Below are positions 1 through 12,847 of a stretch of 64,000 nucleotides of DNA, piece after piece. The notes under the pieces were generated by a model. It did no database searches. It saw only the letters and a program-made list of their open reading frames with translations, and was not told the origin of the DNA. A program made the translations under genes and the position numbers. Positions within the stretch are counted from its first letter, which is position 1. Each line of letters starts with the position of its first letter. Source of the stretch: Tetragonia tetragonoides (lineage: Eukaryota; Streptophyta; Magnoliopsida; Caryophyllales; Aizoaceae); NCBI GenBank assembly GCA_038025085.1, contig CM076143.1:13253501-13317500 (forward strand), given 5' to 3'.

Positions 1-222
1 CCCTCAAGCACGTCTGCTTAACCACCGCCACTTAGATCTACCCACAAACCCAACCACCATTAACGATCTAGCCCCATTTTACAAGCCACCAACCCAACCA
101 AGTGAGAGGAAAGAGTGTGTGTATGTGTGTGTGTGCGCGCATTTTTCTAACCACCAACGTACTTTCCGGCGCCATTTTACTGATGACAGTTAGGAGAGAG
201 AAAGTGAAGGGGAAGAAAATTG
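1..222. other. Unannotated sequence left of the solo LTR
   Basis: No gene is seen. There is a short (GT)n run near 115-140. The first base of the target duplication of the neighbouring solo LTR follows at 223. Confidence 0.5.
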
Positions 223-227
223 GCTTA

Positions 228-850
228 TGATAGCCCCGCAAGTATACAGGTATATCGAAGTAATAAATAAGATCGTCTCTACAAGGAGTGAGACGTTTCG
301 AATACCAAAAAGCCTATAAAATTGGGAAAGCTAAGCGAATTAAGTTTAAAGTAATTTTGGTAAATTATCTACTTCTACCAACTAATGACAATAAATCTAG
401 TTGTAAAATATCAGTGATTTTAAGCAATGGATAAAAAGGACTAGAATTGGGGTTTTCACCCCACTATACTCAACTAGCATGAATAATTCCTACCCCTTGA
501 CTATGTTAGTTATTTGATAGGCAAACACCTCACTCAAACTATCATTGTCCTCTCTCAAGGATGCAATGCCTACCTAAACATGATTAACACCTACTTTCGT
601 GGTATTAAGAACATATAAAGGCAAATAAAACATGGGTGAATCTCAAATCATCAACCAATCCAATCTACTTTCGTGATGGACCAATTGATTTGCTAATTAG
701 AAGCTCTAAATCAAAGCACATCTCTCAAGGTAAGATTCAACAAGCAAATAAGGTGAAATGCTCTCTCAAGCATTTCATGAAACACCTTGCATACCAAATA
801 GCAACATGAAGTTTTACCAACAAAACCAAGGGGAAAAGCGATATCATGCA
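228..850 (-). mobile_element. Solo LTR, left part (split by the giant element)
   Basis: One retrotransposon LTR has been cut in two. It begins TGATAGCCCC at 228 and its other end, GTGCATCA, is at 26,983, so the ends are TG...CA with TGAT/ATCA inverted termini. GCTTA flanks it on both sides (223-227 and 26,984-26,988), which is the 5-bp duplication expected of an LTR element. Removing 851-26,246 and one TGCA leaves about 1.36 kb. No PBS, polypurine tract or gag/pol remains beside it, so I call it a solo LTR. The TATA box in the right part puts transcription on the minus strand. Confidence 0.75.
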
Positions 851-918
851 TTCTGAGAATATGGGTCAAACCATATTCTCAGAATGATGTGGCATTGACT
901 TTGTATTATGTGGCATGG
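851..918 (+). repeat. Left terminal inverted repeat with terminal palindrome
   Basis: It starts TTCTGAGAATATGGG. Bases 850-885 form a self-complementary unit with 15-bp arms (ATTCTGAGAATATGG and its complement) and a 6-base loop GTCAAA. It continues as GATGTGGCATTGACTTT, which is shared with the right end. Confidence 0.8.
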
Positions 919-1078
919 GGTAAGTGGCCAGCACATACCTTGGCACATGCTAACATGACATGGACAATTCAATTAACTTCAACACTGAATTATTAAGACA
1001 CAAATCATGGACAATTTCAACAAACTTAATCATGAACAATTTCAATAAACTTAAAACATGGAATTCAAAGAACATTGA

Positions 1079-1440
<362 letters not shown>

Positions 1441-2327
1441 TCAAAGAACATTCCACATAAATTCCGCAATTGAATTGATCTGTTTCACATAATTTTTCAA
1501 TCAAAAGCCCAAAATCCCAAAACTTGTTTGAATGCGTTTTTGGAATTTGGAAGCCCTAACACTCAGAGCATAGTTACAGTTGATTTTAAGTAATTCAGTT
1601 GGGTTAAGATCTGAAATTGAGGCAAAGGTTGGTTTTGAGTTGATTTTTGAGGGTTAGCAGCTGGATGTGAAGTTATTAAATTGTGGGAATTTCGAGGTTG
1701 TTGAGTTACAATTGGATATTATACCACTAAGTAGGATCTGGAAAATCATTGTTAGATTCGAGTTTGACAGGTAAGTAACCACAATTGATGATTTAGTTAG
1801 TATAATTTGAAGGGAAGAGCAATTTATAGTGCTTGCATGCGGAAGAATCATCCATTTATGCTACGTGTAATCTCGACTTGTGTAGTTTAATTTAGTTTGA
1901 TAAATTAAGCTTGAGTTCCGTATATTAGTAAATGTTATGTTGAATGATAGTGAATTATAATACAGTTGTCAATTGTTCATGTGATTTGGGGACTGCATGT
2001 TTGTGAAGTAGTAGTATGTAATTGATTTGTTTATCCATAAACATGTACAACAGTGTCGGTAATGAAGTATTATTCAAATGAATTACAATGAAGTCATCGT
2101 TATTATAATAAAAATGTAGTTTTCGATTATTTTGTGTGATTTGTGGACTGCATGTTTGCAAAGAAGTAGTAGTAGTTAAATAGTTTGTTTGTACATAGAA
2201 CACCTATTACAATAGTTTGTTTGGGCAAAAAACAGTACTATTACAGTGCATAAAACAGTACTATTACAATAGTTTGTATATTGAACAAATTGTAGCCTGT
2301 TAGTGAGTGATTGAAAATTTGAAGGTG

Positions 2328-5300
2328 ATGAGGACAAGGAGGAGATCAGGGAAGTCCAAAAAAGTAGTTGATGAAGTTGAGAATGAAAGTTGTTTTGAAG
2401 ATGTTCCCAAAAGAGTGGGAATAAGGAAGAGGAAGGGAATTTCGGAAGAGGTGGAAGAGGATGAAATGGGTTTTGAAGATGAAGAAACCTATGATGAAGA
2501 ACAGAACGTTGAAGATGATGAAGCTGATGAAGATGAAGATGATGAAACCTATGCAAATAAAGATGATGAAGAAGAAGACGGTGTTTTGAATGAGAAGAAG
2601 CCAAGTAAGGCTGAAGGATGTGCATCGAAGCGTAGAAAGGTAATGAGTAGTTAGCGTAGTACCCTGAATGAAGTTTCATAACCTCCAAAATTATCAAAAC
2701 TTTTCACATTTGTATATGATTTTGTAGGTAGCAAACATGAGGAGCGTGCCTGAGAGAGTCGCACGTCTTCGTTTAAAGTTGTCTGATGAACAACAAACTT
2801 GGGTGAGAGAAATGGGTTTTGGGTCATTTCTTGATATGGACAACTTGAAGCTTGATAGGGAGTTGTGTTATTGGCTGATGGAACGATTAGATGACAGAAC
2901 GGGGGAACTGAAAATTAGAGAAGGTCTGAAACTGGAGGTAACATCCAATGATGTTGCTTGGATTCTAGGTATTCCTAGGGGAGTTATAGAGTTGTCCGAT
3001 GACATGAAGGATGAAGTGAGTTATGACAGGCTGAAGAACTTGTACGAGAGACTCTCTAAAGGGAACGCTAAGAGGAGCTTTATATCTGTTGTTGCTTTAT
3101 TGGATCTGATTAGGTAGCAAAAATCATTTGAAAAGTTTAAAGTACATTTTCTTGTGTATATTTTGGGAAGTTTTTTGTGTCCCACACAGGGAAATATGTT
3201 AAGTCCTAAAATGATAAAGGTGGCGTTGAATGTTAAAGGATCGTGTAAGAAGTATGATTTTGCTTCTTTTGTGTTAGATGAGTTGTGTTTGTAAAAGAGG
3301 AAAGTGAGAGAGAGTGTGCGTAAGCATCATGTTGAAGTTGGTACTGTGAGTGAATATCCAGGAGGTTATGGAGGTTGCTTGATAGAATTAGTGGTAAGTG
3401 ATGTAATTTGTATTGTTAAATATTCATTATTTATGTTTGCGGTGATATGAATTGAAAATCTTTAAAATATTGTAGATATTTTACTTGGATCGTTTGGAGT
3501 GGAGGAAGGTTATTGGGTGGGGGACTGAAAATGCTTGGAGAGTGCGGCTCACTTCGTGGACAATGCGATCCATGGAGGAGGCTACAAGGGAAGATCGGAA
3601 GAATCCACATGAATTTGGTGCTGCAAAGGTTATCAATTAGATCTCAAGTTGTTTACAAGGTTTTGTTAGCTAAGATTTAATGTTTTATGACTTGGATATT
3701 CATTATTGAACTATAGGTGTTGGATGTTTCAAAGCTCAAGTATGGAAAACCGCATCCAAAGGAGGTGGATGAAATGATGTACAATGAGACTGTGATTGGG
3801 CCTGCTGTTGCTCATGTTGTAAGTGTTAATTTTTATGTATTGGTTGTCTACACTAAGGTTGCAAAAGTAATATTGAATAGAGCCCTGTTATATGATTAAT
3901 TAGGTTAGGGTTGACTATAACTGCATGACTATAACTGCAATATAGATTGTTTTTTGTGATTTACGTTATCGTAAGGGAGCTGCAGTAAAGAATAAGGATG
4001 TAAATGCAGTTCAAAGAGTGGTTTTGGGAAGGGGTTATCTTCTCTGTTTGTACAGTCATTTGAAAAGGAGAAAGATTCAGGTGGTTCCAAACCTTCAGAG
4101 TCAACACCGCATCCTGCTCCTGGTGGTACACCAAATTCTCCTGTACAGTTTGATTGGAGAACCCGTAGAGTTGGTAGTGAGGAGAATATTGTAAAGTTAA
4201 ATTATGATTGTTGACTCCCGAGAATGAGAATCTGATAAAGTGTAAATCACACGACGCGTTGCCGGTGATGACACCTCCTCCCTCCAATGAATACAAGAGA
4301 GAATTTGATGACCAATTCAGTCCCTGTTTTACTCCTCCCCAAAATAATAACTTTGATGGGGTTGGTGATGATTATGGTGGTGGTGATGATTCTGGTGGAG
4401 GTGGTGGTGGTGATTATGGTGGGGGTGATTCTGGTGGAGGTGGTGGTGGTGAGTCTGGTGGAGGTGGTGATTCAGGTGATGCTTGTGTTGATAAGAGTGG
4501 TGGGGGAAAGGTCGTTGGTGATGATGATGGTGGTGGTGATAATAGTGGTGGGGGTAATGTTGTTGGTGAAGATGGTGGTGGTGGTGATGTAGTTGTTGAT
4601 GATGGTGGTGGTGGTGGTGATGATGTTTCTGTTGGTTGTGGTGGAGGTGGTGTTGGTGGTGATAAGAGTGGTGGTGATGACAGTGCTAGTGAGAATGATG
4701 TGGTTGATGATGGTTTGGGAGTGAAAAGATTGTGGTTGATCATGGTGATGTTGATGATAATGATGGTGATTATAAATTTATAATGATGGTGATGATAATG
4801 ATGGTGATGATATTGATGGTGATTTTGTTGGTGGGAATGGAAATGTTGATGAGAAGAATTCGGATGGGACAAATGTTGATGGTGATGCAAAGGAACCAAA
4901 CATGAAGGGAAATTTAGTATTAGGGAAACGTCGGATAGGCAGAAGTCACCGTCTTTCAAAAAGAGGACGTACAAGTCCTGGTGAATGGAAGATTATTAGT
5001 TTCATATCTGGTAGTGATCATATTCCAAAAGAGTAAGTATATTGTTGTTGAATGTAAGTTGAATAAACTTCCTAGTTAGAGAGATTTTAACAGTTTGAAA
5101 GGCATGCAGATTGATATTGATCGATACATTGGTTTATAATTTGGATAAAGGCGAATTGCGGTCATTAGCGAAGGGTATCGATTGGCTCAATAGCGAAGTA
5201 AGGAAATTTTCAAATTAAATTCATTTAGTTATGTCCTTAAATGGCAATGTAGATAATTAAACATCTATGTTTGAATAGATGGTGACGGTTTGGGCGTACA

Positions 5301-6370
5301 TGAAGAATATCGATGAACACAGGAGTGGGAGGGGTCGATTTATATTTGATCCTCATTATGCGGTAATATGAAGTGCATTATTATGTGATTTTGAAAATGA
5401 AACTTGTTTATTTAGATTATATATTTTGTTTTGAAGGCATTAGCGTTGAAGAAGGAAAGAGTTTGTATGTATTTCAAAAGCATTAAGGAAGTCAAGCAAC
5501 TTGAGGTGGTTACAAGTGAGGTGGAGAAACTGGGAGTATCTCCACGTGGCTGCGAAGATGTAAGTGTAATTTATATATTCTTAAACAGGGAAAGGTTAAC
5601 TTTGGTGTTTGAGTATTGAATAACATTGAGCCCTGCTATTATAGATACTTTTCCCAGTTTGTACTTGTGGTCATTGGTTAGCTTATCATTTTGATATGGG
5701 CGCAAAGCGTGTCACGAAGTTGGAGTCTTTTTCTATGACACAGAGAACACTGAGGCTGAGTCAAGGGTGGAAGGGCCCGGTGCTGGCTGATTACAGACTT
5801 GAGCAGAAGTTGATATGTCTATAGTGAACATTATGGTAGTTTGAGTTTAGCTTACTGTATGAGTGAAGATTTAATATGGTATTCGTAATGTAGATGATCT
5901 GTTTAGAGAAGTTGATTTTCAAATATGTTGCTCACGTTGATTTGGCAAAGTGGACGTTGTGTAATGGGAATGTGCCGAGTCAGAAAAATGCGTAAGTTCA
6001 TAAGTTTGCAGGTGTGGATGTAACATGCTGTGTTATCAAAACTGACTGTTATTGATGATTTGTTATGCATTGTACATAGGTTTGATTGTGGTGTCCACAT
6101 GATGGGGACTATAAAAGTCTGGCCAATGTCCAAAGAAGACCTACAGCAAAACTTGGTAAGGCAAATGAAAGAAACAATGCTTGTAATAGTCTGATTATCA
6201 GTTATGAATAAATCCTAAATAATTATGTGTTTTTCCCTTTATTGTAGTTTCCTATCACATTTACAAGGAGGAGGATTATCTTGGAAATATTGTCTTCTCC
6301 CCACAACAAGTTGAAACATGAAGTTCAAGATTTGTGTTCTATGCATAAACAAGGGAAGAATGTGAAATGA
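2328..6370 (+). pseudogene. ULP1/C48 SUMO-protease-like gene (Kaonashi type), decayed
   Basis: This is a multi-exon gene of the transposon-borne ULP-like family. Exon 1 (ATG at 2,328) encodes a basic then very acidic N-terminus and ends at 2,639. A GT-AG intron (2,640-2,727) joins in frame to a DUF1985-like exon (2,728 to about 3,114: NDVAWILGIPRG). Later exons give YLDRLEW (from about 3,480), a Gly/Asp-rich linker (4,208-4,970) and a C48 domain. The C48 part shows the His motif GHW (about 5,680) and the Cys motif SQKNAFDCGV, split by an intron at 5,992-6,079. The last exon ends TGA at 6,368-6,370. Breaks are an in-frame TAA at 3,292-3,294 and frameshifts near 4,213, 4,730-4,780 and 5,740. 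The residue 17 after the catalytic His, normally Asp, reads Glu. Several exon borders are my inference. Confidence 0.75.
4362..4840 (+). repeat. GGT/GAT codon repeat (Gly/Asp-rich linker)
   Basis: Degenerate GGTGGTGAT-type trinucleotide runs lie inside the ULP-like gene, encoding GGGG and DDGGGG stretches. Frame changes at its 3' end are consistent with slippage. Confidence 0.8.
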
Positions 6371-6723
6371 GTTATTGGGAATGACATTCTGTTTAGAAGA
6401 ACTTTGCATTTGTAGAAATTAAAATGTATGTTCAGATAGCATTATTTAACAGTGTTGGTGTTTGTATGTTGTAATTTGTATGTTGTAATTAATAGTGTAT
6501 GATAGTATGTTGATAGGTTTCAACTTTTTATGTTGAAAGAAAGTGCCATATTTGAACTGGCAGGATTATGCAAATTTCTGGTTATTATTGATCGAACGAC
6601 AAAATACTAGTACAACTCATACATAATGGTTGCAGCACCACTACAACCACAACATTCCAACAAGAACAAAACAAGAGGCAATTTATTATTCAACTTTTGA
6701 TGCTAGTACAAAGTTGTTACATC

Positions 6724-7172
6724 TTAAGCGTCATTGTACAAAGGAGTTCCAACAAAGTAAGACTTTGCTGATTCACACCCAAAATCATCCAAAATTTTGA
6801 CCCCAAATTTTGAATCCCCCTTGTACTTGAAAAAGACTAAGGTCCCTGCTGTTATCCCATGATCGCTTAAGAAATTGTTCCACCCATTGCAGAATATGTA
6901 ATCATCTCCTTCTTTTTTAATATCAATCTTCCATAATCTTCCACTTGGTCCTTCAATGAAAGATTTAGAGGAGATATTTCCATCAATTGAATCAATGAAT
7001 TCCTTGGTATTTTCTAGAGTTGTGAAAAATGAAACAAAATAAGTTAGATTGAAATCGTATATTAACAAATCGGAAGTGAACGTCAAACAATTGTGTAGGA
7101 AACGTTTACCTGATCAGTAGTTGTTTCATTGGTGAAGATGATGATAAATTTCTTGACAATTGTATTTGACAT
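6724..7172 (-). pseudogene. Single B3-domain (REM-like) DNA-binding protein, frameshifted
   Basis: A two-exon reading is seen on the minus strand. Exon 1 starts at ATG 7,172 (MSNTIVKKF) and ends at a CAG|GTAAAC donor near 7,110. Exon 2 follows an AG near 7,018 and runs to the stop at 6,724. It carries the second half of a plant B3 domain: SFIEGPSGRLWKIDI, FCNGWNNFL, GTLVFFKYKG and KILDDFGCE. This matches the REM-type pattern in which the B3 barrel binds DNA. As I place the junction, a one-base deletion just after it puts exon 1 and the B3 frame out of register. The gene sits 350 bp beyond the ULP-like gene, tail to tail. A B3 domain alone does not reveal target genes. Confidence 0.65.
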
Positions 7173-7896
7173 AGCAATCACCTTTCAGACGAACAGTAGT
7201 ACAAAAATTATAGTAGAATAAGTTTGTTGTTTGTTGTGTGCAGAATTGCATTTTCATGTAACTGGTTGGCTATAAATAAAGGACAGGAGGTGTGTGTAGG
7301 AGAGAAGTAGTCAAACATTTCAGTTAGAGTAGGGCTCGACCGCTATTAATTCCTATTAGGTCGGTATTGAATTAATGGGCTTTGACTAGTCAAAAGGAAT
7401 ATTGCATACTAAGTCTATTGGAGTACACTGAAGAAAAGGAAATACATCAATGAAGCAAGTCAATTACAACCCTTGGTCATATTGCTTACAACACTATGCA
7501 ATGATGTTTACTTCAAAACCAACATGTTGTTACTCGTTATAAACTAAGATCTGTCCTAATACATACATGCGAGCAATAATGTTATCAACTATGACCAATT
7601 ATATGCAAATAGCTAATTTAAAAGTGTGCGAAATAATACTAATATTATAGCAACATATTGCACAACATTGTAAAACAACTTAACAAATATTCATTTACAA
7701 ACCCTGACATAAATTAATAGGTTGGCTTAGTTACAAAAGGGACATAGTAATAAAATTAGATGAGAAGTAGCACAAAACAACCGGTCCACTTAATAATATT
7801 AAAAACAACAACATCTAAATAGCACAACCCCTAAAATATGACCTTTGTAGAGTATGTCAGGACAAATTTAAAACCCCTTTCCAATTGACTTGTCAG
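7173..7896. other. Spacer, no gene seen
   Basis: AT-rich. A TATA-like CTATAAATAAAG on the plus strand at about 7,270 is not followed by a convincing reading frame. Confidence 0.5.
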
Positions 7897-8518
7897 TTAA
7901 GTAGAGCTAAGTTGGATGAAGTCATGGATGAGATTCTTCCCTACGCCTAGACCAGTTGAGTTTTCCTTTCCCTTAGCAGATTTTTCATATTTACCTTTGG
8001 ACGATTGGCCAATATTGCCCTTAGGAGTACTGGAAGATTGATCAACATTGGCAATAGGGGTAGTCCTTGCAACAGATTTGCCTTTGGTTGTAGGTGTCAT
8101 TGACTTCCTCCATTGTGGCCCATCACTTACACGTGCTTTGCGTAGGAGTTTCAGCATCTCTTGCAAGGGGTCATCCATAAACATCCACTTCTTAACTTTA
8201 GGTTAGTACATGACCCTAGCCAAGAACTCAACCACCTTATTCTCTAGTTTGGTCAAAGACTTTTCATAGTGCTTGTACAGAAACTCACAACCCATTTGAG
8301 TTAGCCCTTTTGGTAAACAATCCTCATCAGAGTCGTCCTTCTTGTCTGAGTTAACATAAGGACAAACCTTAAAATTATTAAAAAGTTGAAGCATAAATGT
8401 GTAATAAACAATATTGACAATAAATGAGCAAAACTAAGGTAGTACACAATAAATGATTCATACCCATTGGAATTGGTAGAGGACTCTCAACTTCAAACTC
8501 TGATGTTTTTGACTCCAT
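7897..8518 (-). pseudogene. Unknown small two-exon gene with an in-frame stop
   Basis: On the minus strand an ATG at 8,518 opens MESKTSEFEVESPLP, with a GGTATG donor near 8,463. After an AAG acceptor near 8,368 a second exon reads CPYVNSDKKDDSDEDCLPKG, then a probably helical segment (QMGCEFLYKHYEKSLTKLEN). It hits TAA at 8,203-8,205 and continues in the same frame through a Lys/Ser/Gly-rich tail to 7,897. The exon join as I place it is not in phase. I recognise no family. The acidic head and basic low-complexity tail suggest a nuclear protein, but that is weak. Confidence 0.4.
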
Positions 8519-9039
8519 AGGAAATAAATGATGTCTTACAAGTTATGAAGAGAGTAAATGACTGTAGAGTAAATGGTCATAGTTTACAATATATATAGAG
8601 ACGCAATTAGGGTTAGTGACAATATAGGATAAGAAGAGTACCCTAGAATTGGGGATGCAGTAAATCAATTGAGAACCAGAAGTACCAACGCATTTAATGT
8701 TGTGGGATACTTTGTCCAAAACACTACAATTATGCAGGCTACTTATTTCTATTTTTATGAAACAAGGAAAGTGCGTGTAGGTGATGTTTTTATACACTGG
8801 GTAACAAAAGATAGGCTACATAGGTAGGATGAGATTTCTTAGTACAAGCAATGTTGTGAAAACTGAAAAGTACATTGGACATGCCACCTTTCTATAAAAA
8901 TACTTATTGCTTCAGATATTTTAGGTTGATTTCTTAGTAAGGATTGGTTGGGGACATGTAGGAAGAAGATGTCAATATGGGTATTTGTAAGCTTCATTTA
9001 CAATTATAAAACTCTTTATTAACCAACATCTTAATATTA
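8519..9039. other. Spacer, no gene seen
   Basis: AT-rich sequence with no sustained reading frame or repeat that I can name. Confidence 0.4.
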
Positions 9040-9480
9040 CGGGAAAATCGGAAGAAAGGCCAAAATATAACTTAGCATTATATTCCAGTGTTGGGCTAAA
9101 TAGTAGCAAGTCCAAAAATCCACCCTCCAAAACAAATATTGGGTTACCAATTCAAAATTTCTGCCAAAAAGCAATTTTCAAGTAATTGTACTTTTATAGG
9201 GGGTGGCCTAATGTCTGTGATGACCAAACTATAATGTGAATTTGCCTAAAGTGTTTAAGGTCATTGTCATGTTTTTAAATCAAGTCAGTGAAAGTAATAC
9301 CATAGACTTGCATGTTTTTGTTTTATGGACTTTAGAAAGGCTATATTTTAGACGACTCATGAACACTAAATTGACAATCGTTTACTTCAATCATAAGTGA
9401 AAGATTACATCAATATATAACGGAGTTTACTTCAAACTAGTAATTAGGTAACTAATAATATGTGAATACTAATCACATAG
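9040..9480. repeat. Long interspersed block R1
   Basis: First of four related blocks (others near 10,640-11,110, 15,650-16,070 and 16,310-16,740). They share phrases such as GGTGGCCTAA, GTCTGTGATGACCAAACTAT and AAGGTCATTGTCATGTTTTT. Each abuts the 54-bp satellite or a relic of it. Confidence 0.75.
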
Positions 9481-9482
9481 AA

Positions 9483-10636
9483 TTAATAATCGAATGCGCC
9501 AATATGAATATGATCATGATTAATAATAACATTGAATGAGTAATCGAAAAGATCAATATGAATATGATCATGATTAATAATAACATTGAACGAGTAATCG
9601 AATAGGTCAATAACAATATGATCATGATTAATAATAACATTGAATGAGTAATCGAATAGGTCATTATGAATATGATCATGATTAGTAATAACATAGAATG
9701 AGTAATCGAATGTGTGAATATGAATATGATCATGATTAGTAATAACATAGAATAAGTAATCAAATTGGTCATTATGAATATGATCATGATTAGTAACAAC
9801 ATAGAATGAGTAATTGAATTGGTCAATATGAATATGATCATGATTAGTAATAACATTGAATGAGTAATCGAATGTGTGAATATGAATATGATCATGATTA
9901 GTAATAACATATAATGAGTAATCAAAATCGTCAATATGAATATGATAATGATTAGTAATAACATAGAATGAGTAATCGAATTGGTCAATAACAATATGAT
10001 CATGATTACTAATAACCGAGATTGAGTAATCGAATGTGCCAATATGAATATGATAATGATTAGTAATAACATAGAATGAGTAATCGAATTGGTCAATATG
10101 AATATGATCATGATTAGTAATAACATAGAATGAGTAATCGAAATCGTCAACATGAATATCATCATGATTAGTAATAACATAGAATGAGTAATCGAAATCG
10201 TCAATATGAATATGATAATGATTAGTAATAACATAGAATGAGTAATCAAATTGGTCAATATGAATATGATCATAATTAGTAATAACATTGAATGAGTAAT
10301 CGAATGTGTGAATATGAATATGATCATGATTAGTAATAACATAAAATGAGTAATCGAAATTGTCAATATGAATATCATCATGATTAGTAATAACATAGAA
10401 TGAGTAATCGAATTGGTCAATATGAATGATCTTGATTAGTAATAACATAGAATGAGTAATCGAATGTATGAATATAAATATGATCATGATTAGTAATAGC
10501 ATGGAATGAGTAATCGAATGTGTCAATATGAATATGATCCTGATTAGTAATAACATTGAATGATTAATCCAATTGGTCAATATGAATATAATCACAATTT
10601 GTAGTAACATAGAATGAGTAATCCAATTCATCGTGA
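9483..10636. repeat. 54-bp minisatellite, about 21 units
   Basis: A tandem array with core ATGATCATGATTAGTAATAA followed by CATAGAATGAGTAATCGAAT. The repeat interval is 54 bases (for example AATATGAATATG at 9,501 and 9,555). Neighbouring units differ by a few substitutions, and one near 10,425 is shortened. Because 54 is divisible by three, the array stays open in more than one minus-strand frame, giving 315- and 440-residue ORFs made of an 18-residue repeat. I treat these as artefacts. Confidence 0.9.
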
Positions 10637-10639
10637 ATA

Positions 10640-11110
10640 ATGTCCCCCAAAAATCCTCCCTCCAAAACACATTTTGGGTTACCAATTCACAATTTTCGCC
10701 AAAATAAGGTCCATAGGTTTCGTACTTTTTATAGGGAGTGGTTATGGTCTGTGATGACCAAACTATGACATGGAATTTGCCTAAAATGTTAAAGGTCATT
10801 GTCATCTTTTCAACTCAAGTCACTCAAAGTTATAGAGTTACATGTTTTTGTCTAAAGGATACAAATTTTGATGTTATACAAATTTGATATTATACAATAT
10901 GAAATTACCAACAAATGTTACATTCTATTGATAATGACATAGAAATTTCAAATAACGTGAAATATTTGAAATGACCAACCACAATTTTTTCGACGTATAT
11001 TCAGCACGACATTTTGATCCGTTACTTCAATCATAATTCACGATTACGTCATTATACAACAGCGTTTACTTCTTAGTGATTATTACGTAATTAATAATAT
11101 TTAAATAGTA
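10640..11110. repeat. Long interspersed block R2 and diverged satellite units
   Basis: Second copy of the block seen at 9,040. Degenerate 54-bp-like units follow, to about 11,340. Confidence 0.7.
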
Positions 11111-11556
11111 ATCTAGTAGAATGAGTTATCCTATGTGTCAAGTTGAATTTAATCTTCGTTAGTAATAATATAAAATGATTAATTTGTTGTGTTACAATGA
11201 TCACAATTAGTAATTAAGTAGAAATTGTAATCGAATGTGTCAATTTTAAGATGATCTTGATTAATAATATGATAGAAACAGTTTTTGGATGTGTTACAAT
11301 GATCACAATTAGTAATAGAGTAGAATTAGTACAATATAAAATAACTAACTACTTAATTAACAATATATATATTGAACGGTTTACTGCAAAGAAAGGCAAC
11401 GTTTCCTATAAGATAAGTATGTTTTGACTGTGTAGACGTTATTGCGTAACTACCATAAACCGCTATTTCTCTTTCGATAAATACCCATGTTAAGGACCAG
11501 AATTACAGGTACTATGTTGTATCCTCCATAATTACGTAAATAATAATTCAAATAAC

Positions 11557-12066
11557 ATGGATTTTTATTCAAATCCAATGAAATGCCTATCTCTTAGACG
11601 CCAAACGACGGTTATGGAAATGGCTGAAGCATATGATGTTGATGCAATGGTTGCTATTGGTATTTTTTTCTATTTCAAAGATAAACAACAAAAGGTTGGG
11701 ATTAAAAATTTGGAGATGACTAGTCAAATGGGATCATAATTTGCTACATATGTAATAGGTGTAATTGAGTTTGGTGAAGACAAGATACAAGGATTTATAA
11801 AGTTACTCAAAATTACACGTTCGCCAAATGCTAAAAGGAACATGCATATTTACCTGGGTAGACTAAAGAAAATGACGTTTTGTGGACAACCTTTCAAATT
11901 CAAATTCACTTTTGAAAAAATTTGTGGAGATGTTGGACTGGTTCATTGGCCTATGTTTGACCCCGTTGATAATCCACACAATGATTCTGATTTAGTTGAT
12001 TGCTCGTATGCATGGTTCAAGTACAAATGTATCACGTCAATCAAAGGGTGCTCTCATAGATTATGA
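11557..12066 (+). pseudogene. Sel1/F-box-C-terminus-like gene, copy 1, one nonsense codon
   Basis: A single-exon frame from ATG 11,557 to TGA 12,064-12,066, interrupted only by TAA at 11,737-11,739. It is collinear with the intact copy at 18,993: LSLRRQTTVMEMAEAYDVDA against LPKRRQSEIMTLAKDTNVDA, and YVIGVIEFG against YVIGVIDYG. At the stop, copy 2 has TTA (Leu), so one T-to-A change explains it. The pattern (a small helical unit, then G-S-x-F-A-x-Y-V-I-G) resembles the Sel1-like part of At2g35280-type F-box proteins, but no F-box is present. A TATA-like GATAAATA lies about 80 bases upstream. The function is unknown. Confidence 0.6.
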
Positions 12067-12847
12067 TATGTACAAATAGTTATCAATCTTTTATATAGTA
12101 CTCCTGTTATGTAACATAAGTTATTTGTAATGATATGTACTCCTAATGTTGTACTTTAAATGTTATAAAGTTAGGGATGGTGTTTGAAATTTCTCCCATG
12201 ACTAGTAATGTTATGAAAACACATTTCAATATTCTGTTAAAGGTGCTGATGGCTGAACTTCAGTTATATAGCTTTCACTTTGTAGTGTTAACAAATATTA
12301 TTACTAACCATTTAGATCCAAGAAACAGTATAAGCCTTGCAGAAATCTTAAATAAAGCCAAGATACAAGTGTTGTCATTTTCATTGACAAAGGACAAAGC
12401 ATGCTAAATTGTTTACCGGGTACATGCTATTCCTGACGTGTACTATCCTAGTAATAAAGAAAGCATGCATAGACAATGGGAAGTTCACAAGTGAGAACAT
12501 GGGGAAAGAGTTCAGGCATGATGTGGGCCCGGCCTTAAAGAGAAAATCCCTTCATATCTCAAAACAAGCCTAATTATGTTGTAAGGGGAAATTCCAAACC
12601 GGTTGAAACTGGATTTTAATGTTCAAACACGATTTATTGATACCAAATGTAATTTAATACATCAAACTATGAATAGAAATATTAAAACTTTGGAACAAAT
12701 AACTCTAAAGTTATTTATAAGTTATGTTAAACAAATTTTTCAAAGGTTTACAGCAAACAAGAATATGGATTAATTCAGTAACTACCCCGATTTACTCGAT
12801 ATTTTGTTTAGTGCTTATATGGTTCAATGTGTTGGACGTTATTCAGT
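12067..12847. other. Spacer, no convincing gene
   Basis: A 76-codon plus-strand frame at 12,177-12,407 has no family resemblance and no partner copy, so I do not call it. The rest is AT-rich. Confidence 0.4.

Noticed and set aside
4414..4974. Pro/Ser/His-rich minus-strand ORF
   Set aside because: Reverse reading of the GGT/GAT repeats of the ULP-like gene.
9483..10636. Possible CRISPR-like array
   Set aside because: Units are contiguous 54-mers with no unique spacers, and the DNA is plant nuclear.
9473..10805. Long repetitive minus-strand ORFs (315 and 440 residues)
   Set aside because: They arise because the satellite unit is 54 bp. Several frames are open at once, and unit changes do not favour synonymous sites as far as I can see.
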